A model generated the notes under the pieces. The model made no database searches and was not told the DNA's origin. It saw only the letters and a list, made by a program, of their open reading frames with translations. A DNA stretch of 64,000 nt, taken from Bog-473 sp963807775. Its GTDB lineage: Bacteria; Actinomycetota; Acidimicrobiia; Acidimicrobiales; RAAP-2. Location: the NCBI GenBank assembly GCA_963807775.1, contig CAWECY010000018.1, positions 62,001 to 126,000 of the forward strand. Direction: 5' to 3'. The position numbers were made by a program, and so were the translations under genes. This document shows, piece after piece, positions 56,306 to 64,000 of this stretch; position 1 is the stretch's first letter; each line of letters opens with the position of its first letter.

Positions 56306-57529
56306 ATGGTTCTCTCAGCCCGATCTTGGCGAACGGGCCGGAGTGGTCACGCTCCCTTCCTGGCGGGGGCCAGCCTCATCGGCACGCTCGGTCTGACGGC
56401 CGGATCATTCGGCGCGGCCATCCTGCCGGCGGCCGTCGCCGGGGCGAGCAACCCGGCTTCGCTCAACTGCGGGACGCTCGTGATCGGCGGCACCGACGGC
56501 AACAGCTACCAGTTCACCGAATTCACCACGGGCAACGCTACTCGGGGGTCCAATATCGACTCGGGCGGCTCCGTCGCCTATGGCGGGAGCCTGACCGCCG
56601 CCAACTTCACGGTGGGCCAAAACATCAGCCCCCCGGCCAGCGCGCTGACGGCGATTGTCGGTGGCAACGAGACAGGGCAGCTCAACCTGCAGACGGGCAG
56701 CGCGGTCGTGGCCGGCACAGCGAGCGGTCCGATCAACCTCAACGGCGGCACCGGCACGACCAAGACGGTCGGCGGCGGCGCCAGCACCATCCCCTTCAGC
56801 TTCTCGTCCATCGGATCGGCGCTGGCCGTTTGCTCGAACAACTACGGAGCCAACGGCACCACCAGCATCGGGACGATCACCCAACTCAACCCAAGCTACT
56901 CCACGCTCGGCTTCTACGGCACCGGCCAGGTCAACGTCTTCACCATCACTACCGATCAGCTGGTCGGCGTGAACAAGATCGACTTCAGCGTGCCGTCCGG
57001 CTCGACGACGCTGGTGGAGGTCACACCGTCGGCCGACTTCACCGGTGCGCTCAACCTCTCGGCGATCAGCGGGAACATCTACTACGGCTGCCCGACGGCG
57101 CCGCCGAGTTCCGGTAACTCGCTGTGGAGCAGCGGGAACTGCGGTAGTCAGCCGACAGGCAACGAGAACACCACCGCCATCGACGTCGAGCGCGACAACA
57201 CGGTCTGGAACCTTGCCCCGAGCTTGTTCCCCTCGAGCGACACCGTGACCATCGTAGGGTGGCAGGGCACCATCGTGGCCCCCAACCAGGCCGTGACGAT
57301 CAACAGCAACGGACAGTTCGACGGCAGCATCTTCGCCGCCTCCATCGCCGGTGGCGGCCAGACGGACTTCGATCCGTTCGGCGGCACCGTGCCCAGCAAC
57401 GCTGACCCGCTGCCTGCCCTCGCCGAGGGTCTGCCGGTCGTCCTGGGCGGGCTGGCCCTGGCCGCCGTGGCCGGCGTCGTGCTCTTCCGCCGCCGCCGTC
57501 CCTCAGGGAGCGGGAGCACCGCCGCCTGA
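56306..57529 (+). CDS. Choice-of-anchor A family surface protein
   Basis: 407 residues. Signal segment at residues 18-46 (FLAGASLIGTLGLTAGSFG). The choice-of-anchor A domain is visible: SLNCGTLVIGGTDGNSYQF, VAYGGSLTAANFTVG, then GWQGTIVAPNQAVTINSNG with FDGSIFAASIAGGGQTDFDP, the shared ending of this family. The C-terminus is LPALAEGLPVVLGGLALAAV with a helix and FRRRRPSG: a membrane tail with basic end but no LPxTG or LAxTG. Which sorting enzyme, if any, processes it is unclear. Nearly the same architecture as the protein at 57835, so a local duplication. Confidence 0.8.
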   Translation: MVLSARSWRTGRSGHAPFLAGASLIGTLGLTAGSFGAAILPAAVAGASNPASLNCGTLVIGGTDGNSYQFTEFTTGNATRGSNIDSGGSVAYGGSLTAANFTVGQNISPPASALTAIVGGNETGQLNLQTGSAVVAGTASGPINLNGGTGTTKTVGGGASTIPFSFSSIGSALAVCSNNYGANGTTSIGTITQLNPSYSTLGFYGTGQVNVFTITTDQLVGVNKIDFSVPSGSTTLVEVTPSADFTGALNLSAISGNIYYGCPTAPPSSGNSLWSSGNCGSQPTGNENTTAIDVERDNTVWNLAPSLFPSSDTVTIVGWQGTIVAPNQAVTINSNGQFDGSIFAASIAGGGQTDFDPFGGTVPSNADPLPALAEGLPVVLGGLALAAVAGVVLFRRRRPSGSGSTAA

Positions 57530-57539
57530 CAATCCCCCG

Positions 57540-57650
57540 GGGCCCGCCGAGAGTGCCTCGCCCACCCGATCGGGCACACCCAGTCTGCGCACCTCCTCGA
57601 TGTCGACGTCGCCTCCGGCCGAGAGCATGCCGAGGTGCAGGCGGGCGCCA
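57540..57650 (-). pseudogene. Fragment derived from sucC
   Basis: On the minus strand this reads ARLHLGMLSAGGDVDIEEV, to be compared with AKLHLGMLSAEGGVEIEEV in the real sucC. At the DNA level 57592-57640 matches 55238-55286 at 44 of 49 positions. The rest of sucC is missing and the flanks do not match, so it is a short non-functional copy between the two choice-of-anchor A genes. Confidence 0.7.
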
Positions 57651-57834
57651 TCGGCTACCGATTCTGAGCGTCTGGAACGCTGGGCGCGGACGAAGGGTGA
57701 CGTGCGTCGCCGTGTCGGCGGACCCCTGCTTTTGGGGAGATTTAACGCACTAACCAGCATGTTTCGCTGAGAGATCACCCTCACGTCACGGATCGTTCAC
57801 GCAAGGCCTACACGGTCGGGGGAGACTGCCCCCC

Positions 57835-58857
57835 ATGCGTTTCTGCAACCCCGCGTGGCGACCGGGCCTGGGGAAACGCGCTCTGTGCTTAGCCACAACC
57901 GGCCTCATCGGCGCGCTGGGCCTGGCGGGCTTCGGTGCGGCCGTCCTGCCGGCGGCGGCCGCTGGGGCGAGCCAGCCCGCGTCGCTCAACTGCGGGACGC
58001 TGGAGGTCAGCGGTACGGACGGCAACAGCTATCAGTTCAACCAATTCACCGCGGGTACCGCCGTAGCTGGCAACGGCGGTACGACCTTTCCCACCAGCGC
58101 CGGCGCCGTCCCCTTCAGTTTCTTGTCCATCGGATCGGCCCTGGCCGGCTGCTCGGACGACTACGGGGCGAATGACACCACTAGCAACGGGACGGTCACT
58201 GAGCTCGACCCGAGTTTCTCCACGCTCGGCTTCTACGGCACCGGTAACGCCAACGTCTTCGACGTCACCACCGATCAGCTGGCCGGTGCGCACAGGATCG
58301 ACTTCAGCGTGCCACCCGGTTCGACGACCCTCGTGGACGTCACACCGTCGGCCGACTTCAACGGTTCGCTCGATCTCTCGGCAGTCAGCGGGAACATCTA
58401 CTTTGGCTGCCCGACGGCAGCACCGAATCCGGCCAACAACTGGAACTGGAACAACGGGATATGCGGGAGCCAGCCCGTAGCCAACGAGAACACCTCCGCC
58501 ATCGACGTCGAGCGTGACGACACAGTCTGGAACTTCTCGCCCAGCTTGTTCCCGACGAACGACACCCTGACGGTCGCCGGTTGGCAGGGCACCATCGTCG
58601 CCCCCAACCAGACTGTGACGCTCGGCAGCAACGGCCAATTCGACGGCAGCATCTTCTGCAAGTGGATCTACGGCCACGACCATACGAACCACGACCCCTT
58701 CTGCGGTCGCGTGCCCAGATGCCCCCACGGTCCCAATCCGCCGCCTGCCCTCGCAGAGGGCATGCCCGTCGCCTTTGGCGGCCTGGCGCTCGCCGCCTTC
58801 GGCTTCGTGCTGTACCGGCGCCGCCGCCCCTCAGGCGCCGCACGTTCCGATCCCTGA
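57835..58857 (+). CDS. Choice-of-anchor A family surface protein, shortened paralogue
   Basis: 340 residues. Signal segment LCLATTGLIGALGLAGFGAA. Strongly similar to the 56306 protein: LNCGTLEVSGTDGNSYQF, GFYGTGNANVFDVTTDQLAG, EVTPSADF-like VDVTPSADFNGSLDL, AIDVERDDTVWNFSPSLFP and GWQGTIVAPNQTVTLGSNG. It lacks about 65 residues of the first half (the GGSLTAANFTVG repeat part), has two extra cysteines near the end (SIFCKWIYGHDH, FCGRVPRCPHG), and ends PALAEGMPVAFGGLALAAF plus RRRRPSG. A domain deletion after duplication is likely. A surface protein of unknown binding function. Confidence 0.78.
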   Translation: MRFCNPAWRPGLGKRALCLATTGLIGALGLAGFGAAVLPAAAAGASQPASLNCGTLEVSGTDGNSYQFNQFTAGTAVAGNGGTTFPTSAGAVPFSFLSIGSALAGCSDDYGANDTTSNGTVTELDPSFSTLGFYGTGNANVFDVTTDQLAGAHRIDFSVPPGSTTLVDVTPSADFNGSLDLSAVSGNIYFGCPTAAPNPANNWNWNNGICGSQPVANENTSAIDVERDDTVWNFSPSLFPTNDTLTVAGWQGTIVAPNQTVTLGSNGQFDGSIFCKWIYGHDHTNHDPFCGRVPRCPHGPNPPPALAEGMPVAFGGLALAAFGFVLYRRRRPSGAARSDP

Positions 58858-58890
58858 GATCCCCGCGGTCGGGCGCGCTCCGTCACCGCC

Positions 58891-59532
58891 CTACGTCGGG
58901 CGGACGGCGATCCCCTGGAGCAAGTGCTGCAGCAAGGCGCGCACTTCCTCACGCGCGGTGACAGGGTCCTCGGCGTCGGCCACGTAGAGGCAGGCCTCGG
59001 TCAAGCCTCCCATGACGATGAGGGCAAGCGGGCGGAGCGGCCCCGCGTCAATCAGGCCGGCCCGGACGGCGCGCCGGAGCACGCCGCGCAGCGGCACCAC
59101 GCCGAAGCGGTTCTCCACGTCGCGCACCGTCTCCCACCCGAGCACGGCACGGGCGTCGCGCAGGACGATGCGCTGCACCGACGGCTCCACGTGGGCGTCG
59201 ATCCACAGATCGCAGCCCACGAGCAGCGCCTGCCAGGGGTCGGGCAGCAGGAACTCTTCGACCACACGATCGGAGACCTCGCGCTGCACCTGCTCGTAGA
59301 CGGCGGCGAAGAGCCCCTCCTTGGAACCGAAGTGGTGGTACAGCGCCCCCTTGGTGACCCGGGCCGCGCCCACCACGTCGTCCAGCGAGGTATCGGCGAA
59401 GCCGTGGGTGCCGAAGAGGTCTCGGGCCGCCTGGAGCAGGGCGGCCCGGGTGGCGGCGCTCTGGGCCGCCCGGCGGACCTGCCCCGACTTCGGCGCCGCC
59501 GGTGGGCGCCGTTTCTTCCCCTTGACATCCAT
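58891..59532 (-). CDS. TetR/AcrR family transcriptional regulator
   Basis: 213 residues from ATG 59532. N-terminal Lys/Arg-rich arm (KGKKRRPPAAPKSGQVRR), then the HTH: ALLQAARDLFGTHGFADTSL, DDVVGAARVTKGALYHHFGS and KEGLFAAVYEQVQ, a textbook TetR pattern. The ligand domain is all-helical. It is divergent from the DUF4242 gene; a 14-bp-arm palindrome overlaps its own start, so autoregulation is expected. The inducer is unknown. Confidence 0.9.
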   Translation of the reverse strand: MDVKGKKRRPPAAPKSGQVRRAAQSAATRAALLQAARDLFGTHGFADTSLDDVVGAARVTKGALYHHFGSKEGLFAAVYEQVQREVSDRVVEEFLLPDPWQALLVGCDLWIDAHVEPSVQRIVLRDARAVLGWETVRDVENRFGVVPLRGVLRRAVRAGLIDAGPLRPLALIVMGGLTEACLYVADAEDPVTAREEVRALLQHLLQGIAVRPT

Positions 59533-59566
59533 ACTCACGGTATGGATACTAGCATACTGTGAGTAT
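59531..59566. promoter_or_regulatory. Long inverted repeat, probable TetR operator 1
   Basis: atactcacggtatg (59531-59544) and catactgtgagtat (59553-59566) pair at 13 of 14 positions across an 8-bp spacer. It touches the TetR start codon, so binding would block its expression. Confidence 0.75.
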
Positions 59567-59576
59567 TGAATGATCG

Positions 59577-59589
59577 ATACTCTGAGTAT
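59577..59589. promoter_or_regulatory. Short perfect palindrome, probable TetR operator 2
   Basis: atactc-t-gagtat is a perfect 6+1+6 palindrome sharing the atactc/gagtat arms of the larger inverted repeat 11 bp away. It lies 17 bp before the DUF4242 start, at the place of its promoter or ribosome site region. Confidence 0.7.
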
Positions 59590-59606
59590 GGAAAGGGAGA
59601 TCAACC

Positions 59607-59879
59607 ATGCCGAAGTACGTGATCGAGCGAGAGCTGCCCGGAGCGGGCGACCTGACGGCCGACGAGTTGACGGCCATCAGCCAGAAGTCGAACAAGGTCC
59701 TGGGTGAGCTGGGTCCGGAGATCGTGTGGCTGACCAGCTACGTGACCGACGACAAGATCTACTGCGTCTACGTGGCGCCGGACGAGGACATCATCGAGGA
59801 GCACGCCCGCTGCGGCGGGTTCCCGGCCAACAAGATCACCAAGGTCTCCGCGGTCATCGACCCCTCGACGGGGGACTGA
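59607..59879 (+). CDS. DUF4242 domain-containing protein
   Basis: 90 residues, ribosome site gaaaggga before ATG. The family pattern is complete: YVIERELPGAGDLTADELTA at the N-terminus, VLGELGPEIVWLTSYVTDDK in the middle and IEEHARCGGFPANKITKVSA at the end, with the conserved His-Ala-x-x-x-Gly-Phe-Pro. DUF4242 proteins are small ferredoxin-fold proteins; some are annotated as nickel-binding. It is under probable control of the divergent TetR regulator. The biochemical role is not established. Confidence 0.88.
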   Translation: MPKYVIERELPGAGDLTADELTAISQKSNKVLGELGPEIVWLTSYVTDDKIYCVYVAPDEDIIEEHARCGGFPANKITKVSAVIDPSTGD

Positions 59880-59884
59880 ACGAC

Positions 59885-60334
59885 TCAAGCGGCGGGCGCC
59901 GGCTCGAGGATGACGACGGGGATGTCGCGCGTCGTGTTGCGCTGGTAGCCCTCGTAGCCCTTGTAGACCTGCACGAGCTGCGGCCACAGCACCGCCTTCT
60001 CGTCGGGCGAGGCCGTGCGAGCGGTCATGGCGGTGGTGCGGTCGCCCACCGTGATCTCGACGTCGGGGTTGGCCACGAGGTTCTTGTACCAGATCGGGTC
60101 GTCCGAATACCCGCCCTTGGACGCCACCAGCACGACCCGGTCCGGCGAGTAGATGGCCGAGGTGAGCAGCGTCGAGCGGCGCAGGCCGGTCTTGCGCCCG
60201 ATCGTGTGCAGCTCAACTGGCTGCATACCGGCGATGGTCTTGGGGAAGCGACCCCCGCTGAGCTTGAGGAGGGCGCGATGGCCGTTCTCCAGCATCCAGG
60301 CGCCTGCGCCGATCATCCGGTCACTGTTCGTCAC
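59885..60334 (-). CDS. F420-dependent nitroreductase (DDN) family protein
   Basis: 149 residues from GTG 60334. PVELHTIGRKTGLRRSTLL is the DDN-family cofactor-side motif (TxGRKSGxxR), followed by VLVASKGGYSDDPIWYKNLV (family G-G---P-W--NL) and NPDVEITVGDRTTAMTARTA; the C-terminal AVLWPQLVQVYKGYEGYQ is also typical. These proteins use the deazaflavin F420 to reduce quinones or nitro compounds, or have lost activity. Convergent with the DUF4242 gene (5 bp apart). Confidence 0.88.
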   Translation of the reverse strand: MTNSDRMIGAGAWMLENGHRALLKLSGGRFPKTIAGMQPVELHTIGRKTGLRRSTLLTSAIYSPDRVVLVASKGGYSDDPIWYKNLVANPDVEITVGDRTTAMTARTASPDEKAVLWPQLVQVYKGYEGYQRNTTRDIPVVILEPAPAA

Positions 60335-60644
60335 TTCTGCTTCCCGCTCTCTTTGTCTTTTGCCGCCGGTCACCCGCCGGGCCGGTCGATGAAGACCGGG
60401 AGTGTACTGGTGAGCCCGGCGTTCCCCCTTTTGGGTATACCGGCTCCGCCTCGGCGTCCCGCCCACGCGACCAGCGGTGAGCAGCTCGCCGGCGTGATCT
60501 TCACGTCGCCCCGGCGCTTCCACCGGGGCCGCTCGAGCTATCCCGAGAACCTGGTCGTGGCGCTGACCTTGCTGGTCGAGCCACCGCCCCACGACCAGCG
60601 TGACCGGGTGCACTGGCTTGAATGACTCGTTGAGTTGGGTGGGT
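60335..60644. other. 310-bp intergenic region, nothing firm
   Basis: Between two minus-strand genes. A plus-strand open frame of 78 codons from about 60389 (MKTGSVLVSPAFPLLGIP to RVHWLE) has no ribosome site and no recognised family, so it is left unassigned. The promoter of the nitroreductase gene should lie at its left part. Confidence 0.35.
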
Positions 60645-61480
60645 TCAAAAGTCCCGGACGATCGATACGACACCGGCCCAGCCCTCACGCTCGGGTGGTG
60701 GGATGACGCGGTCGGCCAGCTGAAGCGCGGCGTTGCTGCCGCCCTCGACCGCCACGGCGACGGCAGCCTGGCGGAGCATGGCCACGTCGTTCTCACCGTC
60801 GCCGACGGCGAGCACCTGGTCGAGCCCGACGCCATGGCGGTGGCAGAACGCGACGACCCCCGCCCACTTGGAGATGCCGGGAGCGGACACGAGCAAGCCG
60901 TGCTCGCCGTACACCGGCTCGGGGTAGAGGACGGACGTCGCTCCAAGGTCCTGCAACCGCTGCGACGTCGCTTCGAGCGCGTCCCTGGGTCGGCCCAGAA
61001 GACAGAACCCGAGCACGACGGACGACGACACGGTCTCAGTCAGGTCACCGGTGCGGGTGAAGGGCCGGATGTACTCGAGGTGCGCGTGGCAGGTGGAAGG
61101 ACTCGCCGAGACCACGACGTCCACGTCGCGGTCGTCGACGTACACGCAGGGGTCGAGCCCTTCGTGTTGGAACGCGGTGAGCACCGCGGCGGCGGTGGCC
61201 GGCTCGAAGGCGCCGACGTGAAACCGCACACCCGTGCGGAAGTCGAGGCCGAGCGCGCCATCGAGCAGGACGGCGGGCAACGTCAACCCGGCGCGTTCGA
61301 GCGCCTGACCCGTCACGCGGGGCGGCGCGAGGTCGCCGCCAGCACAGTGACGCCCATTGACCACAGCTCCTCGACGGCCGCTCTGTCCGCGGGCGGGACG
61401 ATGAAGTCGCGGTCCCAGAACGTCCCGTCGAGGTCGGTGACGACGAGGCGTATCGGCCCGGCCGTACCAGGTCCGTCCAC
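60645..61480 (-). CDS. HAD superfamily (Cof-type) phosphatase, one deletion
   Basis: About 278 residues from GTG 61480, 5 bp after the pcrA stop. HAD motif I is LVVTDLDGTFWDRD; motif II lies in VTVLAATSRRP; the C2-type cap follows (AVLLDGALGLDFRTGV, DVDVVVSASPS); motif IV is LAVGDGENDVAMLRQA. A missing C near 61318 shifts the frame between motif II and the cap. Sugar-phosphate or mannosyl-3-phosphoglycerate-type phosphatases share this layout; the substrate cannot be assigned. Co-transcribed behind pcrA. Confidence 0.8.
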
Positions 61481-61485
61481 CGGGC

Positions 61486-63933
61486 TCAGGTCCGATGGAG
61501 TGGCGTGGCCGACAGCAGCAGGTTCTTCTTGCCCACCGAGTCGAAATCGACCGTGGCCTGGGCCCGAGAGCCCTCGCCCTTGGCACTGACCACGACGCCG
61601 CGGCCCCAGTGGTCGTGCACGACCTCGTCGCCCGGTTGGAGGCCCAGGTCCTCGGCGCCGGTACTCCCCCGCTGTCCGGCCCGGGCGGCCGCCGAGCGGG
61701 CGGCCAGCGGGACGGCGGGCGCGAAGGTGGCGCCGCGCAGGTGCTCCTCGGCCGACAGGCTGTCGTATCCGGTGCCCCGCCGCGGCGAGCCCAGGCCGAC
61801 CTCGTCGACCAGGTGGCTCGGCACCTCGGTGACGAAGCGGCTCGGCATGGCCGGTTGGGTGCGGCCCCAGGTGGTGCGGGACCAGGCGTGGCTGATGGCC
61901 AGGTGCCGGCGGGCCCGGGTGATGCCGACATAGAAGAGACGGCGCTCCTCCTCGAGCTCGGTCGGCTCGGAGAGCGAGCGGAAGTGCGGGAAGATCCCCT
62001 CCTCCAACCCGACCACGAAGACGGCCGGGTACTCCAGGCCCTTGGCCGTGTGCAGCGTCATGAGCGACACGCGGGTGCCGTCGGAATCGAGCTCGTCGGA
62101 GTCGGCGACCAGCGCGACGGTTTCGAGGAAGCCGTTGACGTCGTCGAAGTCGCCGGCTTGTGAGGCCAACTCGGCCAGGTTCTCTATCCGGCCGTCGGCC
62201 TCGTGTGTGTGCTCGGCCACCAGCTCGGCCAGATAGCCGGTGCGGTCGGCCACCAACTGCACGAAGTCGGCCGGGTTGACCGTCTGCACTAAGGGGCGCA
62301 GCTCGTGCAGCACCTTGGACAGCTGCTCCGCCCCCTTGAGCGCCCGGCCACTGAGCCCGGCGTCGGCCGCCCGGTCGATGGCCTCGGTGAAGGGGACGTG
62401 CTCGACCTGGGCCCAGGCGGCCAGGCGCGCCACCGACTGGTCGCCGATGCCGCGCTTGGGCACGTTGACGATGCGCCGGGCCGACACCTCGTCGTCGGGG
62501 TTGGCCAGCACGCGCACGTAGGCCAGCACGTCCTTGATCTCCCGGCGGTCGTAGAACTTGGCGCCCCCGACCACCTTGTAGGGGATGCCGGTGAACTTCA
62601 TGGACGTCTCGAGCGGCAGGCTCTGCGCGTTGGTGCGGTAGAAGACGGCGATGTCGCCCCATTGGAGACCCTCGTCTGCGTGCAGTCGGAGGATCTCGCC
62701 CGAGACCCACGAGGCCTCGTCGCGCTCGTCCTCGGCCCGGTAGCGCTTGATCGGCCCGCCTGTGTCGCCCACGGTGAAGAGCTCCTTGGGCTGGCGGCCG
62801 ACGTTGTTGGCGATGACGGCGTTGGCCGCATCGAGGATGGTCTGGGTGGAGCGGAAGTTCTGCTCCAACATGATGGTGGTGACGTTGGGAAAGGCACGCT
62901 CGAACTCCAAGATGTTGCGGATGTCGGCGCCGCGCCAGCGGTAGACGGACTGGTCCGAGTCTCCGACGACGCACACGTTCCCGTGCGCCTCGCCGAGCAG
63001 CTTGACGATCTCGTTCTGGGCGTGGTTGGTGTCCTGGAACTCGTCGACCAGGATTTGTTTGAACCGCTCCTGGTAGGCGGCGCGCACGTCGTCGTGGGCC
63101 TGCAGCAGGTTGGCCGTCACCATGAGGAGATCGTCGAAGTCGAGCGCGTTGGCCTGGTGCAGGCGGTCCTGGTACTGCGCGTACACGTCGGCGATGCGCT
63201 TGCGGAACGGGTCGGGGCCCTGGCGGGCCTCGTCGCGGAAGGTCTCGAAGTCGACCAGCTCGGCCTTGGCCTGACTGATGACGCCCTGCACGGCTCTGGA
63301 GGGGAGGCGCTTCTGGTCGAAGCCGAGCTCGGCCGTGATCATCTCGATGAGGCGCCGCGAGTCGGTGTCGTCGTAGACCGTGAAGGCGGAGCGGTAGCCC
63401 AGGCGGTCGGCGTGGGTGCGCAGGATGCGCAAGCAGGCCGAGTGGAAGGTGGAAACCCACATCTTCTCGGCCGGCGGGCCGACCAGGTCGACGACCCGGC
63501 GGCGCATCTCGTCGGACGCCTTGTTGGTAAAGGTGATGGCCAGGATGCCCCAGGGCGGGGCGTCGCCGGTGGCCAGCAGGTGGGCGATGCGTCTGGTGAG
63601 GACGCGGGTCTTGCCCGAGCCGGCGCCGGCCACGATGAGCAGCGGCCCGCCCCGGTGCTCGACGGCCGCCCGCTGGGGCAGCGTGAGGTCGTCTACGAGC
63701 GCGGTGGGGTTGCCGGCGAAGGCGCCCCGCTTGGTGGCGCTGCGCTGGCGGCGGCGCCGGCCGTCGTCGGCGGTGGCGACCGGGTCCCCGTCGTCATCGA
63801 CCTCGTCCACCCACTCGTGCTGCACTCCGTCGGGGGTGGTGGCCGCGGCGGCCGCGCCGACATCCTCGTCGTTGGTGTCGAAGAGCTGCCCATTGCCGTT
63901 TCCGTGGCCGCCGCTCCCCGGCGTCATGGTCAT
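61486..63933 (-). CDS. pcrA: ATP-dependent DNA helicase PcrA/UvrD
   Basis: 815 residues from ATG 63933, which overlaps the guaA stop (ATGA); GTG 63939 is possible. After a 75-residue acidic and Arg-rich leader come the SF1A motifs: LPQRAAVEHRGGPLLIVAGAG (Q motif, then Walker A AGAGSGKT), ITFTNKASDEMRRR (Ia), LVDEFQDTN (II), VVGDSDQSVYRWRGAD (III), LEQNFRSTQ (IV), MTLHTAKGLEYPAVFVVG (V) and RRLFYVGITRARRHL (VI). A C-terminal PcrA-type Tudor-like part (LQPGDEVVHDHWGRGVV) contacts RNA polymerase in the family. Intact, with normal length. Repair and replication-fork helicase. Confidence 0.95.
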   Translation of the reverse strand: MTMTPGSGGHGNGNGQLFDTNDEDVGAAAAATTPDGVQHEWVDEVDDDGDPVATADDGRRRRQRSATKRGAFAGNPTALVDDLTLPQRAAVEHRGGPLLIVAGAGSGKTRVLTRRIAHLLATGDAPPWGILAITFTNKASDEMRRRVVDLVGPPAEKMWVSTFHSACLRILRTHADRLGYRSAFTVYDDTDSRRLIEMITAELGFDQKRLPSRAVQGVISQAKAELVDFETFRDEARQGPDPFRKRIADVYAQYQDRLHQANALDFDDLLMVTANLLQAHDDVRAAYQERFKQILVDEFQDTNHAQNEIVKLLGEAHGNVCVVGDSDQSVYRWRGADIRNILEFERAFPNVTTIMLEQNFRSTQTILDAANAVIANNVGRQPKELFTVGDTGGPIKRYRAEDERDEASWVSGEILRLHADEGLQWGDIAVFYRTNAQSLPLETSMKFTGIPYKVVGGAKFYDRREIKDVLAYVRVLANPDDEVSARRIVNVPKRGIGDQSVARLAAWAQVEHVPFTEAIDRAADAGLSGRALKGAEQLSKVLHELRPLVQTVNPADFVQLVADRTGYLAELVAEHTHEADGRIENLAELASQAGDFDDVNGFLETVALVADSDELDSDGTRVSLMTLHTAKGLEYPAVFVVGLEEGIFPHFRSLSEPTELEEERRLFYVGITRARRHLAISHAWSRTTWGRTQPAMPSRFVTEVPSHLVDEVGLGSPRRGTGYDSLSAEEHLRGATFAPAVPLAARSAAARAGQRGSTGAEDLGLQPGDEVVHDHWGRGVVVSAKGEGSRAQATVDFDSVGKKNLLLSATPLHRT

Positions 63934-64000
63934 TCCCACTCGATGGTGCCAGGTGGCTTCGACGTGACGTCGAGCGCCACCCGGTTCACGCCCTCGACCT
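63930..64000 (-). CDS. guaA: GMP synthase (glutamine-hydrolysing), C-terminal end only
   Basis: The last 22 codons before the window edge read VNRVALDVTSKPPGTIEWE and stop. SKPPxTIEWE is the near-invariant C-terminus of GuaA, where it completes the XMP-binding site. The rest lies to the right of the window. The stop overlaps the pcrA start by 4 bp, so guaA, pcrA and the HAD gene form one transcription unit. Confidence 0.85.
   Translation of the reverse strand, partial: VEGVNRVALDVTSKPPGTIEWE

Noticed and set aside
61313..63460. 715-codon minus-strand frame overlapping pcrA
   Set aside because: Only its last part (after about 61480) is real, as the N-terminus of the HAD protein; the rest is an alternative frame of pcrA.

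Overview
The window is high-GC DNA from an actinobacterium, most likely an uncultured Acidimicrobiia-like lineage. This is inferred from the GC-rich codon use, a class E sortase with LAxTG-tailed substrates, a DUF2510-like protein, an F420-type DDN nitroreductase, actinobacterial FtsX-like permease features and GTG starts. No rRNA, tRNA, CRISPR array or complete insertion sequence is visible. Several conserved single-copy genes (purH, folD, metF, pstA, the exosortase) carry one or more 1-2 base indels that split an otherwise continuous conserved protein. The simplest reading is residual sequencing or assembly error, so the breaks should not be taken as biological without read support.

Layout. 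1-8.95 kb: a plus-strand surface-protein operon with overlapping start and stop codons: the end of an RTX-like repeat protein, two small proteins with SipW-type signal peptides, and a giant Ig-like repeat protein of about 2,395 residues containing an 800-bp direct repeat. 9.2-17.8 kb: minus-strand metabolism (ppk2; VOC protein, metF, cupin, folD, purH, purN) with a broken FtsX-like permease on the plus strand. 18.2-21.7 kb: a secreted protein of unknown function and a secreted glycoside-hydrolase-like protein with GGYW repeats and an IPT/TIG domain.

21.7-39.2 kb is the most unusual part: thirteen minus-strand genes, many overlapping by 4 bp, that join a complete Pst-type ABC transporter (PstC, PstA, PstB and two PstS-like binding proteins) to a class E sortase, an exosortase fused to an EpsI-like domain, and a family of cell-surface proteins. 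Both PstS-like proteins and two other proteins end in LAxTG sorting signals. One cysteine-containing ectodomain occurs four times, each with a different surface-attachment solution: lipoprotein, LAxTG, LAxTG after Ig-like repeats, and a PEP-CTERM-like tail. The enzymes and their probable substrates are thus encoded together, which suggests a dedicated surface solute-capture or surface-layer assembly system.

39.5-53.5 kb: envelope genes: single-pass proteins with disordered cytoplasmic or Thr-rich regions, a coiled-coil protein coupled to a membrane-anchored GH18 protein, a polytopic glycosyltransferase-like protein, two GT2 glycosyltransferases and a potassium channel. 53.5-56.1 kb: sucC-sucD and a stand-alone B12-binding domain. 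56.3-58.9 kb: two choice-of-anchor A surface proteins flanking a short sucC-derived fragment. 58.9-64 kb: a TetR regulator with palindromic operators, a DUF4242 protein, a DDN-like nitroreductase, a HAD phosphatase, the PcrA/UvrD helicase and the last codons of guaA.
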